NCBI RefSeq assembly: GCF_002179965.1
Contig: NZ_NGUQ01000033.1
Coordinates: 62,001-126,000 of the forward strand
DNA from: Pandoraea sp. PE-S2T-3
GTDB lineage: Bacteria; Pseudomonadota; Gammaproteobacteria; Burkholderiales; Burkholderiaceae
Length of the DNA stretch: 64,000 nt
Direction: 5' to 3'
In this document: positions 8,030-17,167 of the stretch, piece after piece
How the letters are laid out: each line of letters begins with the position of its first letter
How positions within the stretch are numbered: the stretch's first letter is position 1
Made by a program: the position numbers and the translations under genes
Notes under the pieces: generated by a model
The model's input: the letters and a program-made list of their open reading frames with translations, nothing else
Told to the model about the DNA's origin: nothing
Databases searched by the model: none

Positions 8030-8662
8030 TCAACTTCTTGCCGGAATCGATACCAGCATCCCTCGTCTTGCATAGAATCGCTCGGCTTCTTTGATAGGAA
8101 GACTGACATCCATCTGGTAGGGAGGCACGCCAGACGGGTTATGAAACCGAATGTGATCGAGGTCCGATCCGTGTATGAGAACGAGGTGCCCGCCCTTGCG
8201 AGAGTTTGGCGTCTTCGGATTTCTGATTTCCGGACTCACCGAAACCATTGCCATGCAGAACGGTGAAATTTCGTTCGCAACATAGGAGAGTGGCATGTCT
8301 TCGAATACGCTGATATCGAGATGAAAGCGCACCCGCACCCAATTGCAAAACGGTCGGTAAATCAGCCCCGTCACCGAGTTGTCGCCGTGTTTGATGTATG
8401 CGCCGACCGATAGCGCCTCACAGAACATTTCATAGCGAGTTCCGTGCGGGATTGACAGAAAATCGAGAATCGATTCGAGGCATGCAATGCCGCAGATCCG
8501 TCTAGCCCAAAAACGGTAATCAGCCTCCGAGGAGAAACCCGAAAGGGTCCACATGGGATCATCACAAGGATCGATCAAGCCCGCAATGATGCCCTCGTTG
8601 AGCTCGGGCGATGCCCACTGCGATCGATAAGGAACGCCTGTGTGATGAAATTTATTGTCCAT
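8030..8662 (-). CDS. C39-like papain-fold cysteine peptidase, putative
   Basis: 210 residues, no signal peptide or membrane helix. The layout is that of the peptidase C39-like fold: a Cys motif RICGIACLESILDF (Cys57 as nucleophile), a GGHLVLIHG motif (His159) and HNPSG (Asn175 in place of the usual Asp). Full C39 exporters fuse this domain to an ABC transporter and cut double-glycine leaders; this one stands alone. Base composition is near 50% GC in sampled lines, clearly below its neighbours, which suggests recent acquisition. It converges on the three micropeptides. Activity is inferred from motifs only; it could also be a non-peptidase relative. Confidence 0.6.
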   Translation of the reverse strand: MDNKFHHTGVPYRSQWASPELNEGIIAGLIDPCDDPMWTLSGFSSEADYRFWARRICGIACLESILDFLSIPHGTRYEMFCEALSVGAYIKHGDNSVTGLIYRPFCNWVRVRFHLDISVFEDMPLSYVANEISPFCMAMVSVSPEIRNPKTPNSRKGGHLVLIHGSDLDHIRFHNPSGVPPYQMDVSLPIKEAERFYARRGMLVSIPARS

Positions 8663-8918
8663 TCGTGGAACCGACGCTGTTCGCTAAGTTGTAACCGATT
8701 GGGTGGCCCCACATAGCCCGCCTCCTCGAGTTTGAACGCGTTATAGAGCGTCTGGAGCGGGGGCCTGGGGAAGTATTTAATCAGAAAACATCGCGATTTT
8801 TATCGTTTGACCGTTGGGAATTGGCCGAGAAACTCTGGCAGTGATGAGGCGATAGGAGCGATGTACCAGGGGAATTCACTGTCGAAACGAATTTGGACGG
8901 GCAGCATTGCCCTCCACC

Positions 8919-8948
8919 AGGACCACTTCACGCGGTCCTTTTTCTTTT
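8919..8948 (+). terminator. Intrinsic terminator or attenuator upstream of the response regulator
   Basis: AGGACC (8919-8924) pairs with GGTCCT (8934-8939), followed by a T-rich run to 8948 (TTTTTCTTTT). No plus-strand gene ends just before it, so it either ends a small upstream RNA or acts as an attenuator in the leader of the response regulator gene, whose start is 80 bp further on. Its loop is part of the 15-bp repeat also found at 7884-7898. Confidence 0.6.
8921..8935. repeat. 15-bp direct repeat, copy 2
   Basis: GACCACTTCACGCGG, identical to 7884-7898. Here it forms the left arm and loop of the terminator hairpin at 8919-8948. Confidence 0.5.
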
Positions 8949-9027
8949 GGTGGACGGCACAGGAATTTCGTCATCCGGCGTTTCCTAGTACGATTTCGGC
9001 ATTACACGAAAAACTAGGGCCAGCGGG

Positions 9028-9630
9028 ATGACTTCTCCCACCAAAGTGTTCTGCATCGAAGACGATCACGATTCGGCAGACCTGATTCGCGAAGACCTGA
9101 CTGATCGCGGTTATGTCGTCAAAGTCGCACACGACTTCACGGCAGCACTCGCCACACTGGCGTCATTCATGCCCGACATCATCGTGTGCGACGTGAATGT
9201 GCCGGGCATGACCGGCTTCGAGTTTCTGGAAAGCGCACGCAGCATCATTCAGGGCGAGCGCAAGATTCCGTTCATCTTTCTGACGGGCAACGCCGACAAG
9301 GCCTCGATCATGCGCGGGCACAGCACCGGCGCCGACGAATACATGCTCAAGCCGGTCGATTTCGACGTGCTCGATACGGTGATCCGGAAATACACGCACC
9401 ATGACGAGCCGGACGACGGTGCTTCGCTGCCCTTCGGCATCACCAAACGCGAAGTCGAGATTCTGCAATGGTCGGCGCGCGGCAAGACCTCCGCCGAAAT
9501 CGCGATCATTCTCGATCTGAGCAAGCGAACGGTCGACTTTCACATCGACAACGCCCGCGAAAAGCTCAACGTCGCCACCCGCACCGAAGCCGTCGTGCGC
9601 GCCGCGCTGCTCAATATCATTCAGCTTTGA
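9028..9630 (+). CDS. Response regulator, REC plus LuxR-type HTH
   Basis: 200 residues. REC domain at ~6-120 with the acidic pocket (IEDDHD), phospho-acceptor Asp55 (IIVCDVNVPG), the FLTGN switch and the Lys of MLKPVD. A LuxR/GerE-type helix-turn-helix follows at ~137-198 (ITKREVEILQWSARGKTSAE, then a recognition helix around SKRTVDFHIDNAREKLN). Unusually for such a short linker, the two domains are almost directly joined. It sits 57 bp ahead of a histidine kinase, its likely partner. A terminator-like hairpin 80 bp upstream may attenuate it. Target genes are unknown; the adjacent micropeptides and exporter are candidates. Confidence 0.9.
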   Translation: MTSPTKVFCIEDDHDSADLIREDLTDRGYVVKVAHDFTAALATLASFMPDIIVCDVNVPGMTGFEFLESARSIIQGERKIPFIFLTGNADKASIMRGHSTGADEYMLKPVDFDVLDTVIRKYTHHDEPDDGASLPFGITKREVEILQWSARGKTSAEIAIILDLSKRTVDFHIDNAREKLNVATRTEAVVRAALLNIIQL

Positions 9631-9687
9631 CGGCAGACGACTCCCGTCGCCCCGCCCGCCTACGCTCAGTCCGAACGGATCCACCGC

Positions 9688-11274
9688 ATGCCTAAAGCGT
9701 CCAAACAGCCGAACACGAAGCTCCCCGTTCGGGGGCGAATGTATCTTCTGCTCGTCATCTGCCTCGTCGTCATGGTCGCCGTGGGCGTCGTGGTGCACCG
9801 CGAAGTCGACACCGCGCAACGCACCGCACTCGCCGCCGAGCGTGCGCAGATCGACAATCTGAGCGTGCTCGAAGAACTCAACGACTACATCTCCGACTTC
9901 CGCACCGTCGAATCCGAAGCGCTCGCGCCAATGTCGCCCAAGGCGCTCGCGGCCATCCGCAGCGCCGCCGACGAGTTCGACGACAAGATCAAAAACGCCT
10001 CCGATCGCTACCAAAAGCTGCTGGTGCACGACGAATACCGTCTGGCCTTCTCGAAATTCCAGACGCAATGGGCACAGTACCGCCGCATCTCGAATCAGGT
10101 CTTTCAGCTCGCACAGAACGGTAAGCTGGGCGACGCCGTCAAGCTCTACCGGGGCGAATCGAATAACAAGTACACGCTGGCCAACAGTACTTTCGGCGCC
10201 CTGGTGTTCCGCAGCACCGAAGGGCTGATCAAAAACGTCGAGACGAAAGGCAACGCCGCCCATACCCGGTTGCTGCAAATCGACGCGCTGATCGCCGCGA
10301 TGATTCTCGTCACGCTGGGCTGCCTCGTGTATGTGGATGCGGCGATGCTGCGGCCGTTCACACGCCTGATCGCGCTGGCCGGCAACGCCATCTCCGGCAA
10401 GAACAAGGCGCGCCTGCCATGGCTCACACGGGGCGACGAGATCGGCACGCTCTCGCGCACGATTGCCAAGTTTCAGGAGAGCACATCGTCACTGGTGCGC
10501 AACCAGAAGCTCACGACGGCCAAGAACACCATTCTCCAGCGGGCGCTGGCCAATGAAGAGCGTCTCAACAACTTCCAGAAGACCTTCCGCTCGATGGCCT
10601 CACACGAGTTCCGCACACTGCTCAATGTGATCGACGGCCATGCGCAGCGATTGCTGAGCCCGCGTAACGAAGAAACCGATTCGCGCCCGCGCTACACCAA
10701 GATTCGCGAAGCCGTGGCAAAGCTCAACAATGTGATTCAAAACTGGCTGGAGGCCGCGCAAAGCGCCTCGCTCGACGATCCGAAGTTCGGCAAGCGCAGC
10801 GAGTTGTCGCTGGTGGCGTTGCTGGAAGACGTGCGCGATGTGGGCTCGGACATGTTCCCCAACGCGACCATTACGGTGACCCCGACGACGGATCTCGACA
10901 GCCGCATGATCGGCGACAGCAACGTGCTGTTCCACGCGTTCATCAATATCGTGAGCAACGCGACGAAGTACACGATGCTGCCGCCCGCCATCGATATCGG
11001 TGTGGCCGATGTGGGCGATGCCCTTCGCGTGGTACTGCGCGACAACGGCACCGGTATCCCGGAGGAAGAACTCAAGGAGATCTTCCAGATGTCGTTCCGT
11101 TCGCGCAGCAATGCCGTGCTCGAAGATGGCTCGGGGGTCGGGCTGGCCGTCGTGCACGCGGCCATCGAATTCCATCAAGGCACGATCGAGGTGACCAGTC
11201 AGGTCGGTGTGGGCACCACGTTCACCATCACGCTGCCGAAGGCGCCGGTCGTTCAGGAAGCTGCCGAGGCCTGA
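9688..11274 (+). CDS. Membrane sensor histidine kinase
   Basis: 528 residues. First membrane helix near 19-37 (LLLVICLVVMVAVGVVV), a ~170-residue periplasmic helical sensor resembling the four-helix-bundle domain of chemoreceptors, a second helix near 198-217, a HAMP-like linker, a HisKA dimerisation box with MASHEFRT (His306), then an ATPase domain with N, G1 (DNGTGIP) and G2 (GSGVGLAVV) boxes. It lies immediately behind the response regulator. The phospho-accepting box and ATP site look intact. The ligand is unknown; a small periplasmic molecule or peptide would suit the sensor fold. Confidence 0.9.
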   Translation: MPKASKQPNTKLPVRGRMYLLLVICLVVMVAVGVVVHREVDTAQRTALAAERAQIDNLSVLEELNDYISDFRTVESEALAPMSPKALAAIRSAADEFDDKIKNASDRYQKLLVHDEYRLAFSKFQTQWAQYRRISNQVFQLAQNGKLGDAVKLYRGESNNKYTLANSTFGALVFRSTEGLIKNVETKGNAAHTRLLQIDALIAAMILVTLGCLVYVDAAMLRPFTRLIALAGNAISGKNKARLPWLTRGDEIGTLSRTIAKFQESTSSLVRNQKLTTAKNTILQRALANEERLNNFQKTFRSMASHEFRTLLNVIDGHAQRLLSPRNEETDSRPRYTKIREAVAKLNNVIQNWLEAAQSASLDDPKFGKRSELSLVALLEDVRDVGSDMFPNATITVTPTTDLDSRMIGDSNVLFHAFINIVSNATKYTMLPPAIDIGVADVGDALRVVLRDNGTGIPEEELKEIFQMSFRSRSNAVLEDGSGVGLAVVHAAIEFHQGTIEVTSQVGVGTTFTITLPKAPVVQEAAEA

Positions 11275-11302
11275 GCCTGCACCTTCGCCACGTCGGCTGG
11301 CG

Positions 11303-12772
11303 TCAGCCCGCCGACGGCACCACATCGCTGGCGCTGCCACCACCACCCAGCGTCTTGTACAGCGCCATGCGGTTGTTGAGCCGATTCAGGCGCACCAGCG
11401 CATCGGCGCTTTGTGCGTCCCGCACACGCTGCTGCTGATCCAGCCATAACTGCACGCCCGTGGCCCCTGCGAGAAAACGCGAGCGCGCCAGCGTCTCGGC
11501 GCGCTGCGCCTGCGCGAGCGACAGCGTACGCTGCTCGCCCTCGCGGGTCAGTTGCTCACGCGCCGACAATGCGTTCTCGACTTCACCCAGCGCCGTGTAG
11601 AGCGTCTTGCGGAACAAGATCACTGCCTCGTCGAACTGCGTTTGCGACACCTTGATCTGCAACTGCATGGTGTTCCACTGAATGAACGGCAGTGCCAGCC
11701 CCAGCCCCAGCGAGCCCACCGGATTCATCAGCGCACTCGACAGATTCGTGCTCGTCGTACCGGCCTGCCCCGTCAGTGTGAACGTCGGATAGAAGCTGGT
11801 GCGGGTGACATCGACATTCGCCAGAAACCCGCGCAGACGCCATTCCGCAGCACGCACATCCGGGCGGCGGCTCAGCAACTCGGCGGGCAAGCCCGCAGGC
11901 ACCACCGGCAACGCGGCGGCCGGCAAGGCCGACGGCTCGGGTGCCGACTGCTCGGGCGGCCGGTCGAACAGAATGGCCAGCGCGTTACGGTTCTCCGTGC
12001 GCTGCTGCACGAGTTGCGTGATCGCGGCACGTTGCTGAGAGAGGTTCTGTTCGGTCTGCGCTACATCCAGCCCCGAGACGGCCCCTGCCGCATACTTCGA
12101 GCGCACCAGCGCCAGCGTGCGTTCCGCATAGGCAATGTTGGCTTCGGCGTAGGCAATCTGTTCATTCAGATAGCCGATCTGCCAATAGAAGCTCGCCGTC
12201 GAACTGATCAGCGACAGCCGGGTGGCCTCACGGTCGGCGTCGGTCGCATCGGCTTCCCAGCGGGCGGCGTCGCGTTGTGCGGCCAGCTTGCCCCACAGAT
12301 CCAGCTCGTAGCTCACCTGCACCTGCAACTGACTGCCGCGCGACATCCGATGCGTGTCGAGCGTGCGGCTGACCTGCCCATTGCCCTGCACGGTCACGCC
12401 GGGCGTGAGATTCGTATCGGCAAGCCCGGCCTGCAACTGCGCGCGGTAGACGCGGATACCTGCCGCCGCCAGATCGTTGTTGGCGGCGAGTACGTCAGTC
12501 ATCAAACGGTCGAGCACCGGGTCGCCGAAGGCGCGCCAGAAGTCCGGTGCCATGAGCGGCGCCGGGGCGGTTGCCGTGCCGGCTGCCGCTGCGGTTGACA
12601 CCGGCGCCGCAGTGCCGCTCCATTGCGTCGGCACCGGCACCGCCGGCAGCGGTTCGTGACGCACACCGGCACAGCCGGAGAGCAACACGGTCGCGCTCGC
12701 CGCGAGGGCGAGCAGCGTGCGGGAAACCGTGGGAAACGTCGGCATCACAGAACTCGTGGAATTACGGATCAT
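11303..12772 (-). CDS. Outer-membrane efflux lipoprotein, TolC/NodT family
   Basis: 489 residues. The N-terminus is a lipoprotein signal with lipobox LLSGC near residue 34, then two outer membrane efflux (OEP) repeats rich in long helices (for example QLQVQVSYELDLWGKLAAQR, the conserved YELDLWG element). It forms the outer-membrane channel of a tripartite exporter. It starts 11 bp past macB and is the last gene of macA-macB-tolC. An alternative start at 12745 would also keep the signal. It converges with the histidine kinase gene, with only 28 bp between stops and no clear terminator. Confidence 0.92.
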   Translation of the reverse strand: MIRNSTSSVMPTFPTVSRTLLALAASATVLLSGCAGVRHEPLPAVPVPTQWSGTAAPVSTAAAAGTATAPAPLMAPDFWRAFGDPVLDRLMTDVLAANNDLAAAGIRVYRAQLQAGLADTNLTPGVTVQGNGQVSRTLDTHRMSRGSQLQVQVSYELDLWGKLAAQRDAARWEADATDADREATRLSLISSTASFYWQIGYLNEQIAYAEANIAYAERTLALVRSKYAAGAVSGLDVAQTEQNLSQQRAAITQLVQQRTENRNALAILFDRPPEQSAPEPSALPAAALPVVPAGLPAELLSRRPDVRAAEWRLRGFLANVDVTRTSFYPTFTLTGQAGTTSTNLSSALMNPVGSLGLGLALPFIQWNTMQLQIKVSQTQFDEAVILFRKTLYTALGEVENALSAREQLTREGEQRTLSLAQAQRAETLARSRFLAGATGVQLWLDQQQRVRDAQSADALVRLNRLNNRMALYKTLGGGGSASDVVPSAG

Positions 12773-12783
12773 CAGTCGCTACC

Positions 12784-14895
12784 TCAATCGCGCGCGAGCG
12801 CTTCAACCGGATCGAGCCGGGCGGCATTGCGCGCCGGCATGAAACCGAAGACCACACCGATGAGCGTCGAACACAGGAATGCCGTGACGATCGAGCCCAT
12901 CGAAAACACCATCTTCCACTTGGCGACGAACAGCGAGAACACGAAGCTCGCCCCGAACGACAGCGCAATACCGATCGCACCGCCCATCAGACAGACCATC
13001 ACCGCCTCGACCAGAAACTGCTGCATGATGTCGCTCTGACGCGCGCCGACAGCCATTCGGATGCCGATCTCCCGCGTACGCTCGGTGACCGACACGATCA
13101 TGATGTTCATCACGCCAATACCCCCCACCACCAGCGAAATCACGGCAATCAGCGAGAGCAGCAACGTGAGCGACTGGCTGGTCTTCTCGACCGTCTTCAC
13201 GATGCTGTCCATGTTGTAGGTAAAGAAGTCCTTGCGCCCGTGGCGCTGCGTCATCAGCGTCTCAAGACTCTTCTCGGCAATCTTGCTCGGCTGACCGTCG
13301 CGCACCCGCACGGTGATGCTGTCGACGTTGCGTTGCCCGAACAGGCGGCCACTCGCCGTGGTGTATGGCACCCAGATGTTCAGGCTCTTCATGTCGCCAA
13401 AGGCGCTCTTCTTCTCTTCCGTCACACCGATCACCACGCACGGCAGGTTGTCGACGAAGATCACTTCGCCCAGCGGATTCGGGTTCGTCGGGAAGAGCTT
13501 GCGGCGCGTGTTCTGATCGATCACGGCGACCTGTGCCTGACGGCGCACCTCATCGGGACCGAAGGCGATACCCTGCGCGATCTTCATGCCGCGCACCTGG
13601 AAGAAGCTCTCCCCGACGCCGGTCACGGTCGCGTTGGCGTCCACGTTGCGGTAGCGCAGCAGCAGGTTGCGCGCGGTCTCGGGCGTCACGCTGTCGACAT
13701 AGTTCTGTTCGGTCAGCGCGTACACGTCTTCCGGCACCAGCGTCTGAATCGTGCCCGCGCGGCTGTCGCCCCAGTCTTTGCCGGGATAAATGTTGATGGT
13801 GTTCGTCCCGATGCTGCCGATCTCGGCGAGCATGTAGCGCTTGGCGCCTTCGCCAATGGCAACGATCGACACCACCGACGTGATACCGATGATGATGCCG
13901 AGCATCGTCAGGAACGTGCGCAGACGGTGTGAGACCAGCGCAATCCACGCCATGCGGAACGCCTCGGCAAAGCGGCCGACGCCGCCGGTCCAGCGACGCT
14001 CGGGCATCGGCGACGTGCTGGCGAGGGCGTCGCCGGTGGCGGCCGCCGTGGCTGCGTTTGCGCCGACGTCCGCCTTCGCGGCGTTGGCGACTTCGTCACC
14101 GTCGTCGTCCGGCGCCCCGGGCGCTACCGCTTCGTCATCGGCTACCGGCGTGTTCTGCCGGTCGGCGACCACTTCGCCGTCGCGAATCTCGATGATGCGA
14201 CGCGCGTGAGCGGCCACGTGCTCGTCGTGCGTAACGATGATGACCGTATGCCCGAGCGCGTTGAGTTCGCGCAGGATACGGATGACCTCCTTGCCGCTAC
14301 GGGTATCGAGCGCCCCGGTCGGCTCGTCGGCCAGAATCACATCGCCGCCGTTCATCAGCGCACGCGCAATACTCACGCGCTGCTGCTGACCACCGGACAA
14401 CTGGCTGGGCCGATGATGCGTACGATCCGCCAGACCCAAGCGGGAAAGCAGTTGCTCGGCCCGGGCGCGGCGAGCCGCGTGCGGTGCGCCGGTGTAGACC
14501 GCCGGCATCTCCACATTCCCCGCGGCCTCCAGATGGGGCAACAGGTGATAACGCTGGAAGATGAAGCCGAAGTGTTCGCGGCGCAGTTGAGCGAGCGCGT
14601 CGGCATCGAGATCACGGGTCTCGCGCCCGGCCACGCGGTAGCTGCCTTCGCTCGGGTGGTCGAGACAGCCGAGGATGTTCATCAGCGTCGACTTGCCGGA
14701 ACCCGACGCGCCCATGATCGCAACGATCTCCCCCGCCTCGATGGTGAGGTTCACGTTGCGCAGCACGACGACGTCGCGATCGCCCGCCGGAAACCGCCGC
14801 GTGATACCGGTCAGTTCAAGCATGGGATGCGCCATCGGGTGCGGCGGGGCCGGGTGTGTCGCGGAGGGGGGCGTCATGGTTTCAGCCATTGCCAT
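12784..14895 (-). CDS. macB: MacB-type ABC exporter (ATPase-permease fusion)
   Basis: 703 residues. The ABC domain comes first: Walker A GASGSGKST (62-70), signature LSGGQQQR, Walker B VILADEPTGALD. A linker of ~60 low-complexity residues is followed by the MacB permease: one helix, a large periplasmic domain (residues ~330-560) and three C-terminal helices with the FtsX-type fold (SLVVGGIGVMNIMIVSVTER). MacB moves substrates from periplasm to TolC using ATP in a mechanotransmission cycle; known substrates of the family include macrolides, lipopeptides and small proteins or peptides. The start overlaps the macA stop by 1 bp. Confidence 0.95.
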   Translation of the reverse strand: MAMAETMTPPSATHPAPPHPMAHPMLELTGITRRFPAGDRDVVVLRNVNLTIEAGEIVAIMGASGSGKSTLMNILGCLDHPSEGSYRVAGRETRDLDADALAQLRREHFGFIFQRYHLLPHLEAAGNVEMPAVYTGAPHAARRARAEQLLSRLGLADRTHHRPSQLSGGQQQRVSIARALMNGGDVILADEPTGALDTRSGKEVIRILRELNALGHTVIIVTHDEHVAAHARRIIEIRDGEVVADRQNTPVADDEAVAPGAPDDDGDEVANAAKADVGANAATAAATGDALASTSPMPERRWTGGVGRFAEAFRMAWIALVSHRLRTFLTMLGIIIGITSVVSIVAIGEGAKRYMLAEIGSIGTNTINIYPGKDWGDSRAGTIQTLVPEDVYALTEQNYVDSVTPETARNLLLRYRNVDANATVTGVGESFFQVRGMKIAQGIAFGPDEVRRQAQVAVIDQNTRRKLFPTNPNPLGEVIFVDNLPCVVIGVTEEKKSAFGDMKSLNIWVPYTTASGRLFGQRNVDSITVRVRDGQPSKIAEKSLETLMTQRHGRKDFFTYNMDSIVKTVEKTSQSLTLLLSLIAVISLVVGGIGVMNIMIVSVTERTREIGIRMAVGARQSDIMQQFLVEAVMVCLMGGAIGIALSFGASFVFSLFVAKWKMVFSMGSIVTAFLCSTLIGVVFGFMPARNAARLDPVEALARD

Positions 14896-16097
14896 TACCC
14901 CGCGCTGACCGAATCACCGGACGCATCGTTGCGTGCGTCCTTGACGTCGCCGGTCTCGCCGATCACGACCTGATCGCCGGCAGCGAGCCCTTCCTTCACT
15001 TCGACCTTCACGTTGTTGTTCAGCCCCGTGCGGACCTGACGCGTGACCACCTTGCCGTCCGCACCGACCACCCGCACGTCATAGCGACCGTCCGCCTGCT
15101 TCTTGCCCAGCGCGGCCACAGGAATGCTCAGGGCCTGCTTGGCGGTGCTCAGCAGGACATTGACCTGTGCAGTCATCGAGATGCGCAGCTTGTGATCGGG
15201 GTTGGGCACTTCGAACAACGCGTTGTAGAACACCGCAGTATTGCTGCGCGACCCGCCCAGCCCGCCGAGCGAGCCCTGCGTGTCGAGGAAGTTCTGCGGT
15301 GCCGGTTCGATCGCGCGCAGCTTGCCGTAGTAACGCTTGTCCGGCTCGCCAAGAATCGTGAAGTACGTCGTCTGGCCCGGCGCGATACGGATCACGTCGG
15401 CCTCCGACACCTGCGCCTTGATGGTCATCGTGTCCAGATCGGCCAGCTTCAGAATCACCGGCGCCTGCTGCTGCGCAATCACGGTCTGGCCTTCCTGCGT
15501 GACGATGGCCACGACCTGACCGTCCATCGGCGCGACGATACGCGTGTAGCCGAGGTTGGCGCGGGCCGACTCGATCTGGATCGCTGCCGAACGGATCTTT
15601 GCTTCCAGCGCCGCCAGGTTCGCCCGTTGCGCATCGAGATCGGCTTGTGCCGCTTCGAAATCCTGACGCGAGGTCGCATCGTCGGGCAGCATCTGCCGCT
15701 GACGCCGGAACGCCAGATCGGCCTTCGCCAGCAACGCCTGCGTGGCGCGACGCTGCGCTTGCAGGTCCTGCTCATTGGCTTCGGCCTGACGCAGCGTGTT
15801 CTGCGAGAGCACCGGATCGATCTCGGCGAGCCACTGGCCCTTGGTCACCTTGTCGCCCAGCTTGACCTTGAGCGACTTCAACTGCCCCGACACCTGCGCG
15901 CCGACATCGACCTGCGTGAAGGCCACCAACGTGCCCGTGGCAAGCACGGCATTCTCGAGGTCGCTGCGCTCGACCTTGGCGGTCAGATACTGCGGCGGTT
16001 TCGGCGAGACGACACTGCGAATCCCGAGAATCAGGAGAACGGCGAGCACGACAAGACTGGCGACGAGATAACGCCGGCGTCGAATGAACTGGATCAT
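14895..16097 (-). CDS. macA: MacA-type periplasmic adaptor of the exporter
   Basis: 400 residues. N-terminal membrane anchor (RRRRYLVASLVVLAVLLILG), then a membrane-fusion architecture: barrel-sandwich halves (TGTLVAFTQVDVGAQVSGQ and LGYTRIVAPMDGQVV) separated by a long helical hairpin, followed by beta-barrel and membrane-proximal domains. It links MacB to the outer-membrane lipoprotein. First gene of the operon; the 406 bp upstream hold its promoter. The histidine kinase and response regulator on the other side of the operon may control it, though orientation gives no proof. Confidence 0.95.
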   Translation of the reverse strand: MIQFIRRRRYLVASLVVLAVLLILGIRSVVSPKPPQYLTAKVERSDLENAVLATGTLVAFTQVDVGAQVSGQLKSLKVKLGDKVTKGQWLAEIDPVLSQNTLRQAEANEQDLQAQRRATQALLAKADLAFRRQRQMLPDDATSRQDFEAAQADLDAQRANLAALEAKIRSAAIQIESARANLGYTRIVAPMDGQVVAIVTQEGQTVIAQQQAPVILKLADLDTMTIKAQVSEADVIRIAPGQTTYFTILGEPDKRYYGKLRAIEPAPQNFLDTQGSLGGLGGSRSNTAVFYNALFEVPNPDHKLRISMTAQVNVLLSTAKQALSIPVAALGKKQADGRYDVRVVGADGKVVTRQVRTGLNNNVKVEVKEGLAAGDQVVIGETGDVKDARNDASGDSVSAG

Positions 16098-16503
16098 GGA
16101 GCGATGTGAACGATCAAAGAAGGCGCGTCAAAGAAAGCGGGTTGCCCGGACCGGCGCCGCGCAGAGGCCATCTGAAGATCAGACGGGTGGGACGTGGCGC
16201 CAGCGCCGCTTGCCTGCCGGCCGACCGGCCAGCCAGACCACTGGCTAGTTCCACGCCTCCGCTCGGCAGCACCGTTCGGAGCACGAAAAGTAGAGAGTTT
16301 AAGGGCTTTGCTGCCTTTGAAAAAAGATCACCGCACCAAACGCATCAGAAACTCCCCTCGTTGGAAGCAGTGTCTCACTGGCCCATGACGCTGAAAACTT
16401 GTACAAATCACAGTTGGCCGGATGGCGCGAGTCCGGCAACGTGCCGGGCAGACCGTTGCCGCCGGACGCGGTGGTATATTCCCCCCGCACTTCAGGGAAC
16501 CTT
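16098..16503. other. 406-bp intergenic region between macA and the TRIC-like gene
   Basis: No supported gene. It contains the divergent promoters of macA (minus) and the TRIC-like gene (plus). A -10-like TATATT is visible shortly before the plus-strand start, without a clear -35. I see no repeats or terminator hairpins of note. Confidence 0.4.
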
Positions 16504-17139
16504 ATGAAAACCGAAATCTTCTACGCTCTCTACCTGATCGCCATCGTGACCGAAGCGATGTCAGGCGCGATCATGGGGATGCAACGCGGCATGGACCGCT
16601 TCGGACTCGCCTTCGTCGGCATGGTCACCGCGCTCGGTGGCGGCACGATTCGCGACGTATTGTTCGGCCGCCATCCGCTGGTTTGGATCGCCCATCCGGA
16701 GTACCTCTTGCTCACGCTTGGGGCGGCCACGCTCGCGTCCATCGTCGCGCGCCACATTCACCGGCTGCGCATGACGTTCATCACCGTGGACGCCATCGGG
16801 CTTGCCGCCTTCACGATTCTCGGCTGCGACATCGGCATGACCGTGAGTACCAGCCCGGTGATCGTCGTGCTCGCGGGCGTGCTGACGGGTATCGGCGGCG
16901 GGATGCTGCGCGATCTGCTGTGCGGACAGGTGCCGATGGTACTGCGCCGCGAGATGTACGCGAGCGTGGCGTGCATCGCCGGCGCGCTCTACGTCGCCAT
17001 GCTGCACTTCGGCGTCGAGAACGGCATCGCCACCGCCATCGGCTGCGTCGCGGGCTTCGTCATCCGCATGCTGGCCGTGTGGTTCGGCTGGCGCTTTCGC
17101 ACCTTCGAGAACGACGCGCCGACGGAGCCGCTGCATTGA
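16504..17139 (+). CDS. TRIC-family (UPF0126) membrane protein, putative cation channel
   Basis: 211 residues made of two repeats of a three-helix unit; each repeat carries a glycine-rich motif (GGGTIRDVLFGRHP and GGGMLRDLLCGQVP). This duplicated GGGxxRD pattern is the hallmark of the prokaryotic TRIC (trimeric intracellular cation channel) family, which forms trimeric K+ channels in the inner membrane. I chose the start at 16504 (MKTEIFYALYLIA) because residues upstream in the frame look non-coding. Single-gene unit; physiological role unclear in bacteria. Confidence 0.88.
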   Translation: MKTEIFYALYLIAIVTEAMSGAIMGMQRGMDRFGLAFVGMVTALGGGTIRDVLFGRHPLVWIAHPEYLLLTLGAATLASIVARHIHRLRMTFITVDAIGLAAFTILGCDIGMTVSTSPVIVVLAGVLTGIGGGMLRDLLCGQVPMVLRREMYASVACIAGALYVAMLHFGVENGIATAIGCVAGFVIRMLAVWFGWRFRTFENDAPTEPLH

Positions 17140-17167
17140 TCTGTACAGGCATGGCATCAAAAGAAAG

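Larger units (their letters stand above)
8663..9027. other. 365-bp non-coding stretch between peptidase and response regulator
   Basis: AT-richer than the surroundings. It holds the divergent upstream regions of the peptidase gene (minus) and the response regulator (plus), plus a plus-strand terminator hairpin at 8919-8948. An open frame at 8807-9031 runs across the hairpin, has no ribosome site and no coding look, and is not called as a gene. Confidence 0.45.

Noticed and set aside
8807-9031. Open frame of 74 codons upstream of the response regulator
   Set aside because: No Shine-Dalgarno, runs through a terminator hairpin, composition not protein-like.
9688-16097. A dedicated ABC-peptidase (C39-fused) exporter for the micropeptides
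   Set aside because: The only ABC protein here is MacB, which has no N-terminal C39 domain; the peptidase-like protein is separate.
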